Source: Viscum album (Eukaryota > Streptophyta > Magnoliopsida > Santalales > Viscaceae). Taken from it: 64,000 nucleotides of DNA. The stretch covers positions 1,188,244,357 to 1,188,308,356 of the forward strand of contig OY728152.1 of the NCBI GenBank assembly GCA_963277665.1, written 5' to 3'. This document shows, in pieces, positions 1-9,101 of this stretch. The translations under genes were made by a program, and so were the position numbers. Below the pieces are notes generated by a model. It worked only from the letters and a program-made list of their open reading frames with translations. It was not told where the DNA came from and searched no databases. Numbering within the stretch: position 1 is the first letter of the stretch; each line of letters opens with the position of its first letter.

Positions 1-269
1 AAAAAAATCTAAATGGGGTTGGGGTTGTTTGTTGTATGCATGCTTCGTAGTAGAAGCACCAAGGCAGGTGCTCAGTTTCTCTGTATAGAAGCCATAGGTT
101 GGGCTGTGTGGTTTGTATACATATATATATCTGTCTCTTTGTGTTTTGTCGCGCCCCACCCATGTTTAGAACTTAGTGCCGAACACTACCATTTCATGGG
201 AGAGGGTGTTTTACCCTTAGTTACTAGTTCTTTCCTGCTCCTTCTTCCATAGGCTGTGATGTCTTGAGG

Positions 270-513
270 TGACCTTACACCCAAGACTCTTTGGGTAGGT
301 TTCAGTTGGGGTGGTTTCAACCCAAGACTCTTCAGAAAGGTGTATTGTTCCCAAGAATCTTCGGGATGAGGCCCAGGTGTGTGCGGGCGGGATATGTGGT
401 TGTGAGGACCAGGTGTGTAAGGGCGGGATATGTGGTTTGTGAGGCCTAGGTGTGTGCGAGTGGGATATGAGGTTTGTGAGGCCCAGGTGTGTGTGGGCGG
501 GAAGAGTGTGGTA
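270..513. repeat. Short tandem repeats in element A, including four 37-bp units
   Basis: From about 365 to 513 a unit of 36-37 bp beginning GAGGCCCAGGTGTGTG and continuing with GGGCGGGATATG is repeated four times with a few substitutions. Just before it (about 280-362) the shorter phrase CCCAAGACTCTT recurs three times at 30-40 bp spacing, with decay in the last copy. Such minisatellite-like blocks are common inside plant LTRs. No coding or RNA role is suggested. Confidence 0.8.
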
Positions 514-695
514 CCGTCAGGACGTTCACCATTAGGAAGAGCAACTAACTAGTGGGAAATGGTGTGGGGTACCCAATACTCTTGTTCTTATATACTACTA
601 CCTGTTGTTATCTATTTTTGGTGAGCGTGGCTGGTGAGGTTGGGTGGATAGAATTCCTTGCTAGGTTTTGGTATATTCTGTTGTTCTCACGGGAC

Positions 696-700
696 ATTAG
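696..700. repeat. Target-site duplication of element B, left copy (ATTAG)
   Basis: ATTAG directly precedes the TGTAATG start of element B and is repeated exactly at 10943-10947, directly after the terminal TTACA. A perfect 5-bp duplication is the mark of integrase-mediated insertion. Confidence 0.93.
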
Positions 701-927
701 TGTAATGACCCGAAGCTTATCGTACATGGACATTACATTACTTTTGCGGAATACTTAGTACATAACAAAAACACACACACAAGGATCGTAATAGTTTAGT
801 GTCTTTGGAAACTCGGAACGTAATCTTCTAAACGTGGTGAAAGATCTTCAATATCTCCCATAAAGATCTTCCCCTTTTTTTTACCTAAAACCTTTCTTTA
901 TATCCTGGGGAAAGAAAAACAAAAAAA

Positions 928-954
928 GGGTGAGCTCAAATGCTCAGTAAGGGT
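928..954 (-). promoter_or_regulatory. Conserved LTR block TTACTGAGC...GAGCTCACCC
   Basis: Read on the minus strand, this stretch contains TTACTGAGCATTTGAGC followed by TCACCC. Related blocks occur in the LTRs of G (55859-55885), D (17408-17438, 34899-34930) and, more weakly, E (22671-22699, 30521-30546). Its position relative to the LTR end is similar in B and G. Its role is unknown; 3'-end formation, RNA structure or packaging are possibilities. Confidence 0.5.
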
Positions 955-1286
955 AAACAAAAGAAATATCAATCACATCATATACATAAGAACGTAGCTT
1001 TTGGAAATCTTGACCTGTAAAAGAGATCCCAATATCATAACATGGGATAAATCATAGAATTGAAAATGAGATCCCCATAATCATAACATAAAACTTGAAA
1101 CTTTGTGTCATGCACACATAATCATGGAAAATCATTTCTTGTTAGTCATGACTCATTGCCAAGACTATCTTAGTGGACAAAGTCCCTTTCTGAACCGAGT
1201 TCACTCCTCGTTTCAGTCCTGTATCACTGAACCGAAATAACCTTCCGTTCCAGCCATGTCTATCTCATGAGATATGAAATCTTTAC

Positions 1287-1298
1287 CCAATGCATTGG
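1287..1298 (-). repeat. LTR palindrome CCAATGCATTGG, element B 3' LTR
   Basis: A perfect 12-base palindrome. Read on the minus strand it is followed by GTAAAG and a second palindrome ATCTCATGAGAT (about 1265-1276). The same arrangement is found in the LTRs of other elements in the window. Confidence 0.75.
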
Positions 1299-2321
1299 AG
1301 GGAGATATAGGTCCCACCCATCTCATAATGATACCATTCTTATGTGTGCCACAAAATCATAAATCATACATCATTTCATAACCCATGTAATAAAAATGGG
1401 ATTCTTAAAACAACATGACATCATAAAACCATTCATATAAGATAAAGGAATTCATAAACATAATTCCATCACAACATAGTCAAATCAATGTAAAAATATG
1501 GATAGAAACAGAACCCTTTATTATCTTAGATGGAAAATAATTTTGATAAAACACTTGAAATGAATTCTTGAGGAAAATATCCTTTCTTCTTCAAAATAAA
1601 TTTCTTTTCACAAAACATCATGCAATTTTAAAAGAAAGAGATTTTATTAAAAATAGTCATGAAATCTTTTGGAGGAAGCTTCATGAAAATAAGGCTTTAT
1701 AAAACCGTAAAAATCCGTTCATGCCGTTTAAGTTAAAAAAAACATTCTTCGTACTTTTGTCGGAAAAGTCAAAAAGTACCTCGTATGAAAAAGCGACAAA
1801 AGATTCCTTTCATATTCTTTACTAAAAAATCACCGAAGAGTAAAATTGGATTTAAACTATTGTAAGTGGATGGAAACAATATTACATATTGAAGGAACAT
1901 GGATGTGGATGATAAAATACACCCTAGTAAATACTTACGAATAAACAATCTCGGATAAAAATGAGATTGTGATATTTCCCTTACCTTAGGTCCGATTTGC
2001 TTTGTTCGTGTCCGAAGCTCCTGTATAATGGTTTAAATAATGTTATTGACTTATTCCAGAATCATACATATTGATATGATATCATATATGGTCATATTAT
2101 TAGCTTCTTGTTAGTAATATTTCATTGTTACTTGTTACTCGGGTCTTTATAACTTTTTGTTCTTATGCGTGTTTTGTCGAATAAATTCTTATTCTTATCT
2201 TTAGGTTATAGATAATTCATTTCCAGAATGGTATTAGTGTAGTATATACCATATTCATTCATTCAATTCATTTATATAATCATTATGAAATGAAGATCAT
2301 GTAGAACGAGTCGCATCACAT

Positions 2322-2349
2322 CGTGGAGACGGTATTCCGTACGTACGCA
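2322..2349. repeat. 28-nt GTACGTAC motif, copy 1 in B 3' LTR
   Basis: The first of two copies of a 28-nt motif with core GGTATTCCGTACGTACGCA. The second copy is at 2507-2534, and both are kept in the other LTR (8535-8562, 8720-8747). A variant is in element G's LTR (57024-57051). The core carries the palindrome CGTACG. Confidence 0.85.
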
Positions 2350-2506
2350 TGAGTGATGATATCGTTCCTATGATCGTGGAATTGTATTGGAGTATATATA
2401 TATTATTTCAGTATCAATATTACTTCATAATAATCATATATAGTTACTCATTACACCATTATACCCATCCTTGTAAGGTGATGGTGGAAAATAGATTACA
2501 CCACGG

Positions 2507-2534
2507 CGTGGAGACGGTATTCCGTACGTACGCA
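2507..2534. repeat. 28-nt GTACGTAC motif, copy 2 in B 3' LTR
   Basis: This is the second copy, 185 bases after the first and identical over the 28 bases. It lies about 350 bases downstream, in the element's own direction, of the TATA motif at 2888-2879, so it would be inside the transcribed leader if that TATA is used. Confidence 0.85.
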
Positions 2535-2878
2535 CGCGCGGTGATTTCATTTTTCCGTAGGATGGATAGATGGTGAATTAGGGTTGTTTCATATTTATAA
2601 TAACATATCAGTATGTAAGTAATACTGATGTTATTACTTTATCATGAAACAACTAAAGAAGAAGAAGTGGAAGAAGAAATAAAGATGAAAGAATTGGTAA
2701 CGGTAATTACCTCTTCTTTGAAGTGCCTCTTTGAGACCTCCTCTTAGGGCACTAAAATTGGTCTTTGAGGAAGACCAGAACCTCTAGGATGTTGCTAGGG
2801 AAGTGGAGAGGAGAAATTGGCAGGGGTTGGCCGAGCTTGAGTGCTCAAATTGGTGTGAGGAGGAGGGGGAGGAGGTGT

Positions 2879-2888
2879 CCTTTTATAG
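2879..2888 (-). promoter_or_regulatory. TATA box, element B 3' LTR
   Basis: On the minus strand this reads CTATAAAAGG after a C-rich tract, a strong plant TATA motif. Element G's LTR has TTATAAAAGG in the matching place (57780-57771), as expected if this is the promoter of both families. A start site about 30 bases downstream, near 2850, is inferred. Confidence 0.65.
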
Positions 2889-4728
2889 GGGAGGAGAGGG
2901 GCACCTTAGGAATATCTCAAAATATTATTTTATATTAAAGTCAAAATCGGTTTATAATGGTTCCAAAGGGTCTTATTTCGAATCTAAAGTGGGTATGGGT
3001 CTAAATCCTATCAACCAATAGGATTTAGACAAGTTTAGGGTATTATTTTAACCTTATCAATTAGATTTAACTCTAAGTTAAATAATTTAACTTTTACCGT
3101 GTCTTTTTGTTTTCTTTCACTATATGGTTAATAAACTTACTATAACATGCCAAACGAACCCCAAATTTTATATTATTAATACATATATCCTTCTATAAGT
3201 CATTTGGCCGAACCTTAGATTTTTAGGAATAAAATAACAATTAATAATATAATATTTGATTTAAAAACTATTTTGTGTCAATTTTGACACTATTTGATAT
3301 ATGATTTTTGTGAAAGTCATAACAGAATTATATGTTCGAACCAAGTCGATTAAAGCAACACTAATATATCATAGTAGCCTAGAAAATTAGTGGAATTCAT
3401 AAAAAGTCTTAAATTACATTTATTTTTGTATTTATATTATCAATTATGTCAATATTTCATTAATAAGATAATTACTGCATCATCTTTGTGTCATAAATAA
3501 CTTATATTATTTGATGTCTAAAAATTACAAATAAAATACCATCATGTAGGAAATCTTTTTATCTTTCTAATGAATATTTATAGTCGAATTTATCTTATGT
3601 ATAACCCCATATTAAAAATTATTTACTTATTAAACTTTGATTTTTACTATTTTAACCCTTCTTTAAATAAATTAATAATAAATGTCCTAATCTAATCCAA
3701 GTGGGCCTAAATGGTCATATTGTATTCCTAAGTTTGTTTTTTTGTCGAATTACACTTGTCCAATAGAATTAGAAAATGTGTTAGGGTAATATTAATATCA
3801 TATTTACCCTTAGTTACCCTATTTACTATTAACCGTGGTAAAAAAAGTAAAAAGTTACTATTCACCAAAAAATTATTTTCATCTCATTGAACCACATTTT
3901 AGTCCTTGATATTAACCGTGTCTCTCGTATTTTCTAAATTCCATTCACATAAGCGGTAAAATTAAGTTTTATGCAAAATTCAGTTTTTAACCTACCACTT
4001 AGTAGTTTCACTATTCATCAAAAATTGATGTTTTTCAGAACAATGCCAAAATTTCATCCCAAGCTATATTTCATATTCCGAATTCAAAAATGAAGTCTAT
4101 TTTACAAAATTCATAACATAAAAGTTGCATTAATTAATTTTATAATTAAATCCCGCTGTTAAAACAAATAGCGTGTTTTTAAGAAACAATATCTATCAAA
4201 AGATTGACACTTGTTTATGTCTAGTTTAAATGTGAAATTACATCCAATGACCAACATTGTATTAAATTGTAAAAATATATTCTAAATATACTTTAAAACC
4301 ACTCAAATTAATGATTTATCACTATTAATTATTTCGATTAAAAAAAGTTGTTTTTAATTATAATTTAGTAATTTTCACTATTCATCAGAATATGAAAGTT
4401 ATCCGAAAAGTACCAAAATTTCACCTTAGGCTAAATTCGATACTCGAATCCAAAAATGAAGTCCATTTTGAGAGTTAAAATTTCTAAAATTTAAAAAGTG
4501 GTTATTACTATTCATAACGGCTAGTTTTAATAATATTTTAATAGCATATCATTGTTTCGTGAAACTCAGGATTACGTACCACACACGCTATCGAGGAAGG
4601 TTGCGATTCCGTGTAATGCAAGGCAAGTCAAGGATGCGTGTTGTGCAAGCTCCTTTTGGTGTAGCGTATAACACAAGACATTAGTAAAATAAAAAGAATA
4701 TTTTTTCATAACATCTCGGGCTGTTACA

Positions 4729-4745
4729 TTCTACCCCCCTTAAAA
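4729..4745 (-). other. Polypurine tract of element B
   Basis: On the minus strand TTTTAAGGGGGGTAGAA sits directly against the TGTAACAG start of the 3' LTR. This is where plus-strand DNA synthesis is primed. Its place confirms the element runs on the minus strand. Confidence 0.9.
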
Positions 4746-6137
4746 TGAATTTTGCCCTCGAAATTCGTCGGGGTTATAAATGGTTTACTATTTGAAAGTT
4801 TCTTTAATAGAAACCCACATCGTAAAAGGGAATACCAAAACTTGTCTTTAAAAACTAAAGTATGAAATGTAACGATTACCCAAATAAACTAATCACTGGG
4901 TTTCCACATAGGTGAAAATATGGATATGGAAGAGAAATCTAACCATCATGTTCTGATGGAGAGTGGTAGAGAACATGGCTATGGAAAAGCCAGTAATCAC
5001 AAATCCATAGATTTGTGATGATATAAGGTACCATCTGATTCATCAGGTATAAGATCACTAGGACAACATTTTTGGTTTTCAAGATCATTTCCCTAAAGTT
5101 GAAAATTTTCTTAGAATAAATACATACTTTATTTTGGTACAATCTCACTTTTCTTCGTGCCTTGAACAATTTCTACTTCTTCTCTTAAATAAATGAAGTT
5201 GAATTTGTTATTTGTGAAGTGTTAGCAGATCATGTGATAGAATGACTGTTCATTCCATCTGTCTCAAACAAAAGGTTAGCAAATGTTATTAAATATACAT
5301 AAGTCATTCTATAGTGAGATTAATCATATATGGTTCCTAAAATGGACTTATACTTCATATATCATGCTGCTTAATATAATAAAACTAGTTTCTACTAAAC
5401 AGGGACTTCCTGTAGGCCAGTGGTAGGCGATAAAGGCCAGTCGCACTTCGGTTGTGGGTTCGATTCCTACAGCCTTGTCCGAAGCGATGGGCTGTCGCCC
5501 GTCCTGCAGGTTGTCTCTTTTTCTAAAACTAAATTACTATAACATCCCATTAATAATATCGAAAATCTTCTATCCTTAAACAATACTAACTTATGTCCAA
5601 CACAATCCAGTCTAATCTTTAGGCTTATACATAATACTGCAGTCCACTCTCATAATATAGTGACATCGATTACCAGAGATTTAATACTTTCGTTGATCCC
5701 CACATATCATAAGATATGTCTTGTTGGTCACATTCCAAACATTCAAAGTCCTTAATCGTGTATTCTCTTGAATACCTTAGTGAAAACATGAGTGCAGTTA
5801 AAAGTTAACACTTTCCACCTACCAAAATCCTCAAAATTCTATATACTCAAACCATGATATCACTTAGTCCTTATATCAATCATGAGCTCATGAATACTAT
5901 CAAACATTTAATTTTCTCCTTATCCCTTCATTATGCGCATCTCATCTACATTCCAAAAATATCTGAATAACCTTTCATGGATACTGGTAACATTAATCAT
6001 ACACTTTCAAAACACAAGGAAAGAGAACAGTGTAACAATCCATAGATGTCTCTTTATTCCAAAATTACACATGATAAACATGTAATCATTCCACTACATT
6101 CTCAAACCATTGACCGAGCTTCAAAAATTCTTTCATG
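4746..6137 (-). other. Non-coding interior of element B where pol would be
   Basis: This is about 1.4 kb between the zinc-knuckle ORF and the polypurine tract. I found no protease, reverse transcriptase, RNase H or integrase motif in any frame, not even a decayed one. The only distinctive piece is a tRNA-like insert at 5408-5525. The short minus-strand opening at 4939-5169 has no recognisable motif. Confidence 0.7.
5408..5525 (+). ncRNA. tRNA-related, SINE-like sequence with pol III box B
   Basis: On the plus strand this insert has an A-box-like TAGGCCAGTGG (5413-5423) and, about 35 bases on, GGTTCGATTCC (5457-5467), an exact match to the internal box B of tRNA genes. CTGTAGG (5410-5416) is complementary to CCTACAG (5466-5472), and GTGGG/CCTAC can form a T-arm around TTCGATT. 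It does not fold as a normal 72-nt tRNA, because no single arrangement satisfies all arms, and no anticodon arm is clear. A C/G-rich tail follows and ends in a T-run near 5516-5523, like a pol III stop. It resembles the head of a tRNA-derived SINE. A decayed relative lies at 16396-16462. Confidence 0.5.
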
Positions 6138-6671
6138 TCACATATCATTTGTAGTCTCTTCATCATCATCCACATAAATACTACCCATATGACCATACTG
6201 ATTCTCTTCATGAGTCTTTCCCTTAGGGAATTTGTTTGCATAATGCCCATACATTCCACATTTAAAACACTTAACCATTTTTGATGTCGTAGCAATACCA
6301 TTATCCTCATCCATGGTGTTAACCGACCCTTTTCCTTTGCACTTACTTGCTTTGTGTCCTTCTTTTCCACACCCAAAGCATCTTCCAGTTCCCTTGAAAC
6401 ATTCTCCTTGATGCCTCTTCCCACATGATTTACATAGGGGAAATTGAACTTTCTTTCCTCTATGATCATCATGGAACTCCATCTTTCTCTTATTAGTCGA
6501 GTCAGGAAACTTACCAAATTTTACTTTATTGATCATGTTGTGAGATTGCTGATTCGGCATAATAATGATGTTTGGACATCCAAATCCCATTTCATTTGGT
6601 TGCTCATGAAGAATATCATTCCATTGTCCATCATATCCTCCATCATTGTGAATCATCTTGTTTCCAGCCAT
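6138..6671 (-). CDS. Nucleocapsid-like zinc-knuckle protein of element B (177 aa)
   Basis: An open frame from ATG at 6671 to a stop at 6138, the only coding sequence supported in element B. It carries three CCHC-type knuckles: C80-C83-H87-C91 (short spacing), C98-C101-H106-C111 (classic CX2CX4HX4C), and C135-C138-H143 with Phe at 148 where the last Cys should be. The middle is basic (KRK, RGKK) and the tail is acidic (DDDEETT). Nucleocapsid knuckles bind the retroelement RNA during packaging. The capsid part of Gag (the Trp-rich region seen in element G at about 63480-63252) is missing, so this is a stripped Gag. The order of the three knuckles matches element G's broken gag. The ATG is the first in frame after the primer site and no better start is seen. 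Whether it is translated is unknown. Confidence 0.75.
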   Translation of the reverse strand: MAGNKMIHNDGGYDGQWNDILHEQPNEMGFGCPNIIIMPNQQSHNMINKVKFGKFPDSTNKRKMEFHDDHRGKKVQFPLCKSCGKRHQGECFKGTGRCFGCGKEGHKASKCKGKGSVNTMDEDNGIATTSKMVKCFKCGMYGHYANKFPKGKTHEENQYGHMGSIYVDDDEETTNDM

Positions 6672-6900
6672 TTTCTAAAACCCAAACAGAATAGTGTTAG
6701 ATGCAAAAATCGTAATAAAGGGGGAGTAACTTAAATATCTATCATCTTTGGTTTAATCTAATATCGTTACCATAGTTCTAGAACTATATCCTATACGTAT
6801 ACTTATCCTTAGGGGCATCCCTAGACATACCTTAGAAATATCTCTAGGGATCTCACTAACGTTTTCACATACTAGTTTCCAAAGGTTGACTAAACCTTTC
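6672..6900 (-). other. Leader of element B between primer site and ORF
   Basis: About 230 bases, non-coding, expected to hold the packaging signal. It does not visibly match the leader conserved between elements E and G. Confidence 0.5.
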
Positions 6901-6911
6901 CTCTGATACCA
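6901..6911 (-). other. Primer-binding site of element B (initiator tRNA-Met type)
   Basis: On the minus strand TGGTATCAGAG lies two bases inside the 5' LTR end. It is complementary to the 3' end of plant initiator tRNA-Met, the usual primer of plant LTR elements. Confidence 0.9.
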
Positions 6912-7499
6912 ACTGTAATGACCCGAAGCTTATCGTACATGGAAATTACATTACTTTTGCGGAATACTTAGTACATAACAAAAACACACACACAAGGATC
7001 ATAATAGTTTAGTGTCTTTGGAAACTCGGAACGTAATCTTCTAAACGTGGTGAAAGATCTTCAATATCTCCCATAAAGATCTTCCCCTTTTTTTTACCTA
7101 AAACCTTTCTTTATATCCTGGGGAAAGAAAAACAAAAAAAGGGTGAGCTCAAATGCTCAGTAAGGGTAAACAAAAGAAATATCAATCACATCATATACAT
7201 AAGAATGTAGCTTTTGGAAATCTTGACCTGCAAAAGAGATCCTAATATCATAACATGGGATAAATCATAGAATTGAAAATGAGATCCCCATAATCATAAC
7301 ATAAAACTTGAAACTTTGTGTCATGCACACATAATCATGGAAAATCATTTCTTGTTAGTCATGACTCATTGCCAAGACTATCTTAGTGGAAAAAGTCCCT
7401 TTCTGAACCGAGTTCACTCCTCGTTTCAGTCCTGTATCACTGAACCGAAATAACCTTCCGTTCCAGCCATGTCTATCTCATGAGATATGAAATCTTTAC

Positions 7500-7511
7500 C
7501 CAATACATTGG
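7500..7511 (-). repeat. LTR palindrome (CCAATACATTGG variant), B 5' LTR
   Basis: This is the same site as 1287-1298 with one substitution, which breaks the perfect palindrome. The change is in the same position as in element E's 5' LTR. Confidence 0.7.
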
Positions 7512-9091
7512 AGGGAGATATAGGTCCCACCCATCTCATAATGATACCATTCTTATGTGTGCCACAAAATCATAAATCATACATCATTTCATAACCCATG
7601 TAATAAAAATGGGATTCTTAAAACAACATGACATCATAAAACCATTCATATAAGATAAAGGAATTCATAAACATAATTCCATCACAACATAGTCAAATCA
7701 ATGTAAAAATATGGATAGAAACAGAACCCTTTATTATCTTAGATGGAAAATAATTTTGATAAAACACTTGAAATGAATTCTTGAGGAAAATATCCTTTCT
7801 TCTTCAAAATCAATTTCTTTTCACAAAACATCATGCAATTTTAAAAGAAAGAGATTTTATTAAAAATAGTCATGAAATCTTTTGGAGGAAGCTTCATGAA
7901 AATAAGGCTTTATAAAACCGTAAAAATCCGTTCATGCCGTTTAAGTTAAAAAAAACATTCTTCGTACTTTTGTCGGAAAAGTCAAAAAGTACCTCGTATG
8001 AAAAAGCGACAAAAGATTCCTTTCATATTCTTTACTAAAAACTCACCGAAGAGTAAAATTGGATTTAAACTATTGTAAGTGGATGGAAACAATATTACAT
8101 ATTGAAGGAACATGGATGTGGATGATAAAATACACCCTAGTAAATACTTACGAATAAACAATCTCGGATAAAAATGAGATTGTGATATTTCCCTTACCTT
8201 AGGTCTGATTTGCTTTGTTCGTGTCCAAAGCTCCTGTATAATGGTTTAAATAATGTTATTGACTTATTCCAGAATCATACATATTGATATGATATCATAT
8301 ATGGTCATATTATTAGCTTCTTGTTAGTAATATTTCATTGTTACTTGTTACTCGGGTCTTTATAACTTTTTGTTCTTATGCGTGTTTTGTCGAATAAATT
8401 CTTATTCTTATCTTTAGGTTATAGATAATTCATTTCCAGAATGGTATTAGTGTATTATATACCATATTCATTCATTCAATTCATTTATATAATCATTATG
8501 AAATGAAGATCATGTAGAACGAGTCGCATCACATCGTGGAGACGGTATTCCGTACGTACGCACGAGTGATGATATCGTTCCTATGATCGTGGAATTGTAT
8601 TGGAGTATATATATATTATTTCAGTATCAATATTACTTCATAATAATCATATATAGTTACTCATTACACCATTATACCCATCCTTGTAAGGTGATGGTGG
8701 AAAATAGATTACACCACGGCGTGGAGACGGTATTCCGTACGTACGCACGCGCGGTGATTTCATTTTTCCGTAGGATGGATAGAAGGTGAATTAGGGTTGT
8801 TTCATATTTATAATAACATATCAGTATGTAAGTAATACTGATGTTATTACTTTATCATGAAACAACTAAAGAAGAAGAAGTGGAAGAAGAAATAAAGATG
8901 AAAGAATTGGTAACGGTAATTACCTCTTCTTTGAAGTGCCTCTTTGAGACCTCCTCTTAGGGCACTAAAATTGGTCTTTGAGGAAGACCAGAACCTCTAG
9001 GATGTTGCTAGGGAAGTGGAGAGGAGAAATTGGCAGGGGTTGTCCGAGCTTGAGTGCTCAAATTGGTGTGAGGAGGAGGGGGAGGAGGTGT

Positions 9092-9101
9092 CCTTTTATA
9101 G
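9092..9101 (-). promoter_or_regulatory. TATA box, element B 5' LTR (likely promoter)
   Basis: CTATAAAAGG on the minus strand, identical in context to the copy in the other LTR. It is the best candidate for the active promoter of element B. Confidence 0.65.

Larger units (their letters stand above)
1..700 (+). mobile_element. Element A: left part of a split LTR (partial)
   Basis: This segment has no credible gene. I read it as the left part of a long terminal repeat whose start lies before the window. It is cut at 700 by element B and resumes after the ATTAG duplication at 10948. The resumed piece ends at 11413 with GGGTCGTGACA, the complement of the TGTCACGACCC start common in plant LTRs, so the LTR would be on the plus strand. 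It holds short tandem repeats at 270-513. The family is unknown and no second copy is in the window, so the LTR reading rests on the terminal motif and is tentative. Confidence 0.45.
701..4728 (-). repeat. Element B 3' LTR
   Basis: A 4028-bp LTR bounded by TGTAATGACCCG and CGGGCTGTTACA as written on the plus strand; the ends form a short inverted repeat. It matches 6914-10942 nearly base for base. Features visible inside are a TATA motif read on the minus strand (2888-2879), the palindrome CCAATGCATTGG (1287-1298), the TTACTGAGC-type block (928-954) and two copies of a 28-nt motif containing GTACGTAC (2322-2349, 2507-2534). Short ORFs within it, such as 2803-3021, repeat in the other LTR with substitutions and look like chance openings. 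Confidence 0.95.

Noticed and set aside
2803..3021. 72-codon frame present in both B LTRs (also 9016-9234)
   Set aside because: Its survival in both LTRs is expected from their youth. It runs over the TATA motif on the opposite strand and has no known motif.
5410..5472. Functional tRNA gene
   Set aside because: The box B is perfect, but the acceptor and T-arm pairings compete for the same bases, the length is short and no anticodon arm forms. It is kept as a tRNA-related sequence only.
6086..6517. 143-codon minus-strand frame overlapping B's zinc-knuckle ORF
   Set aside because: It is a shifted frame over the same DNA and has no knuckle or other motif. The 6138-6671 frame has the CCHC pattern and family match.
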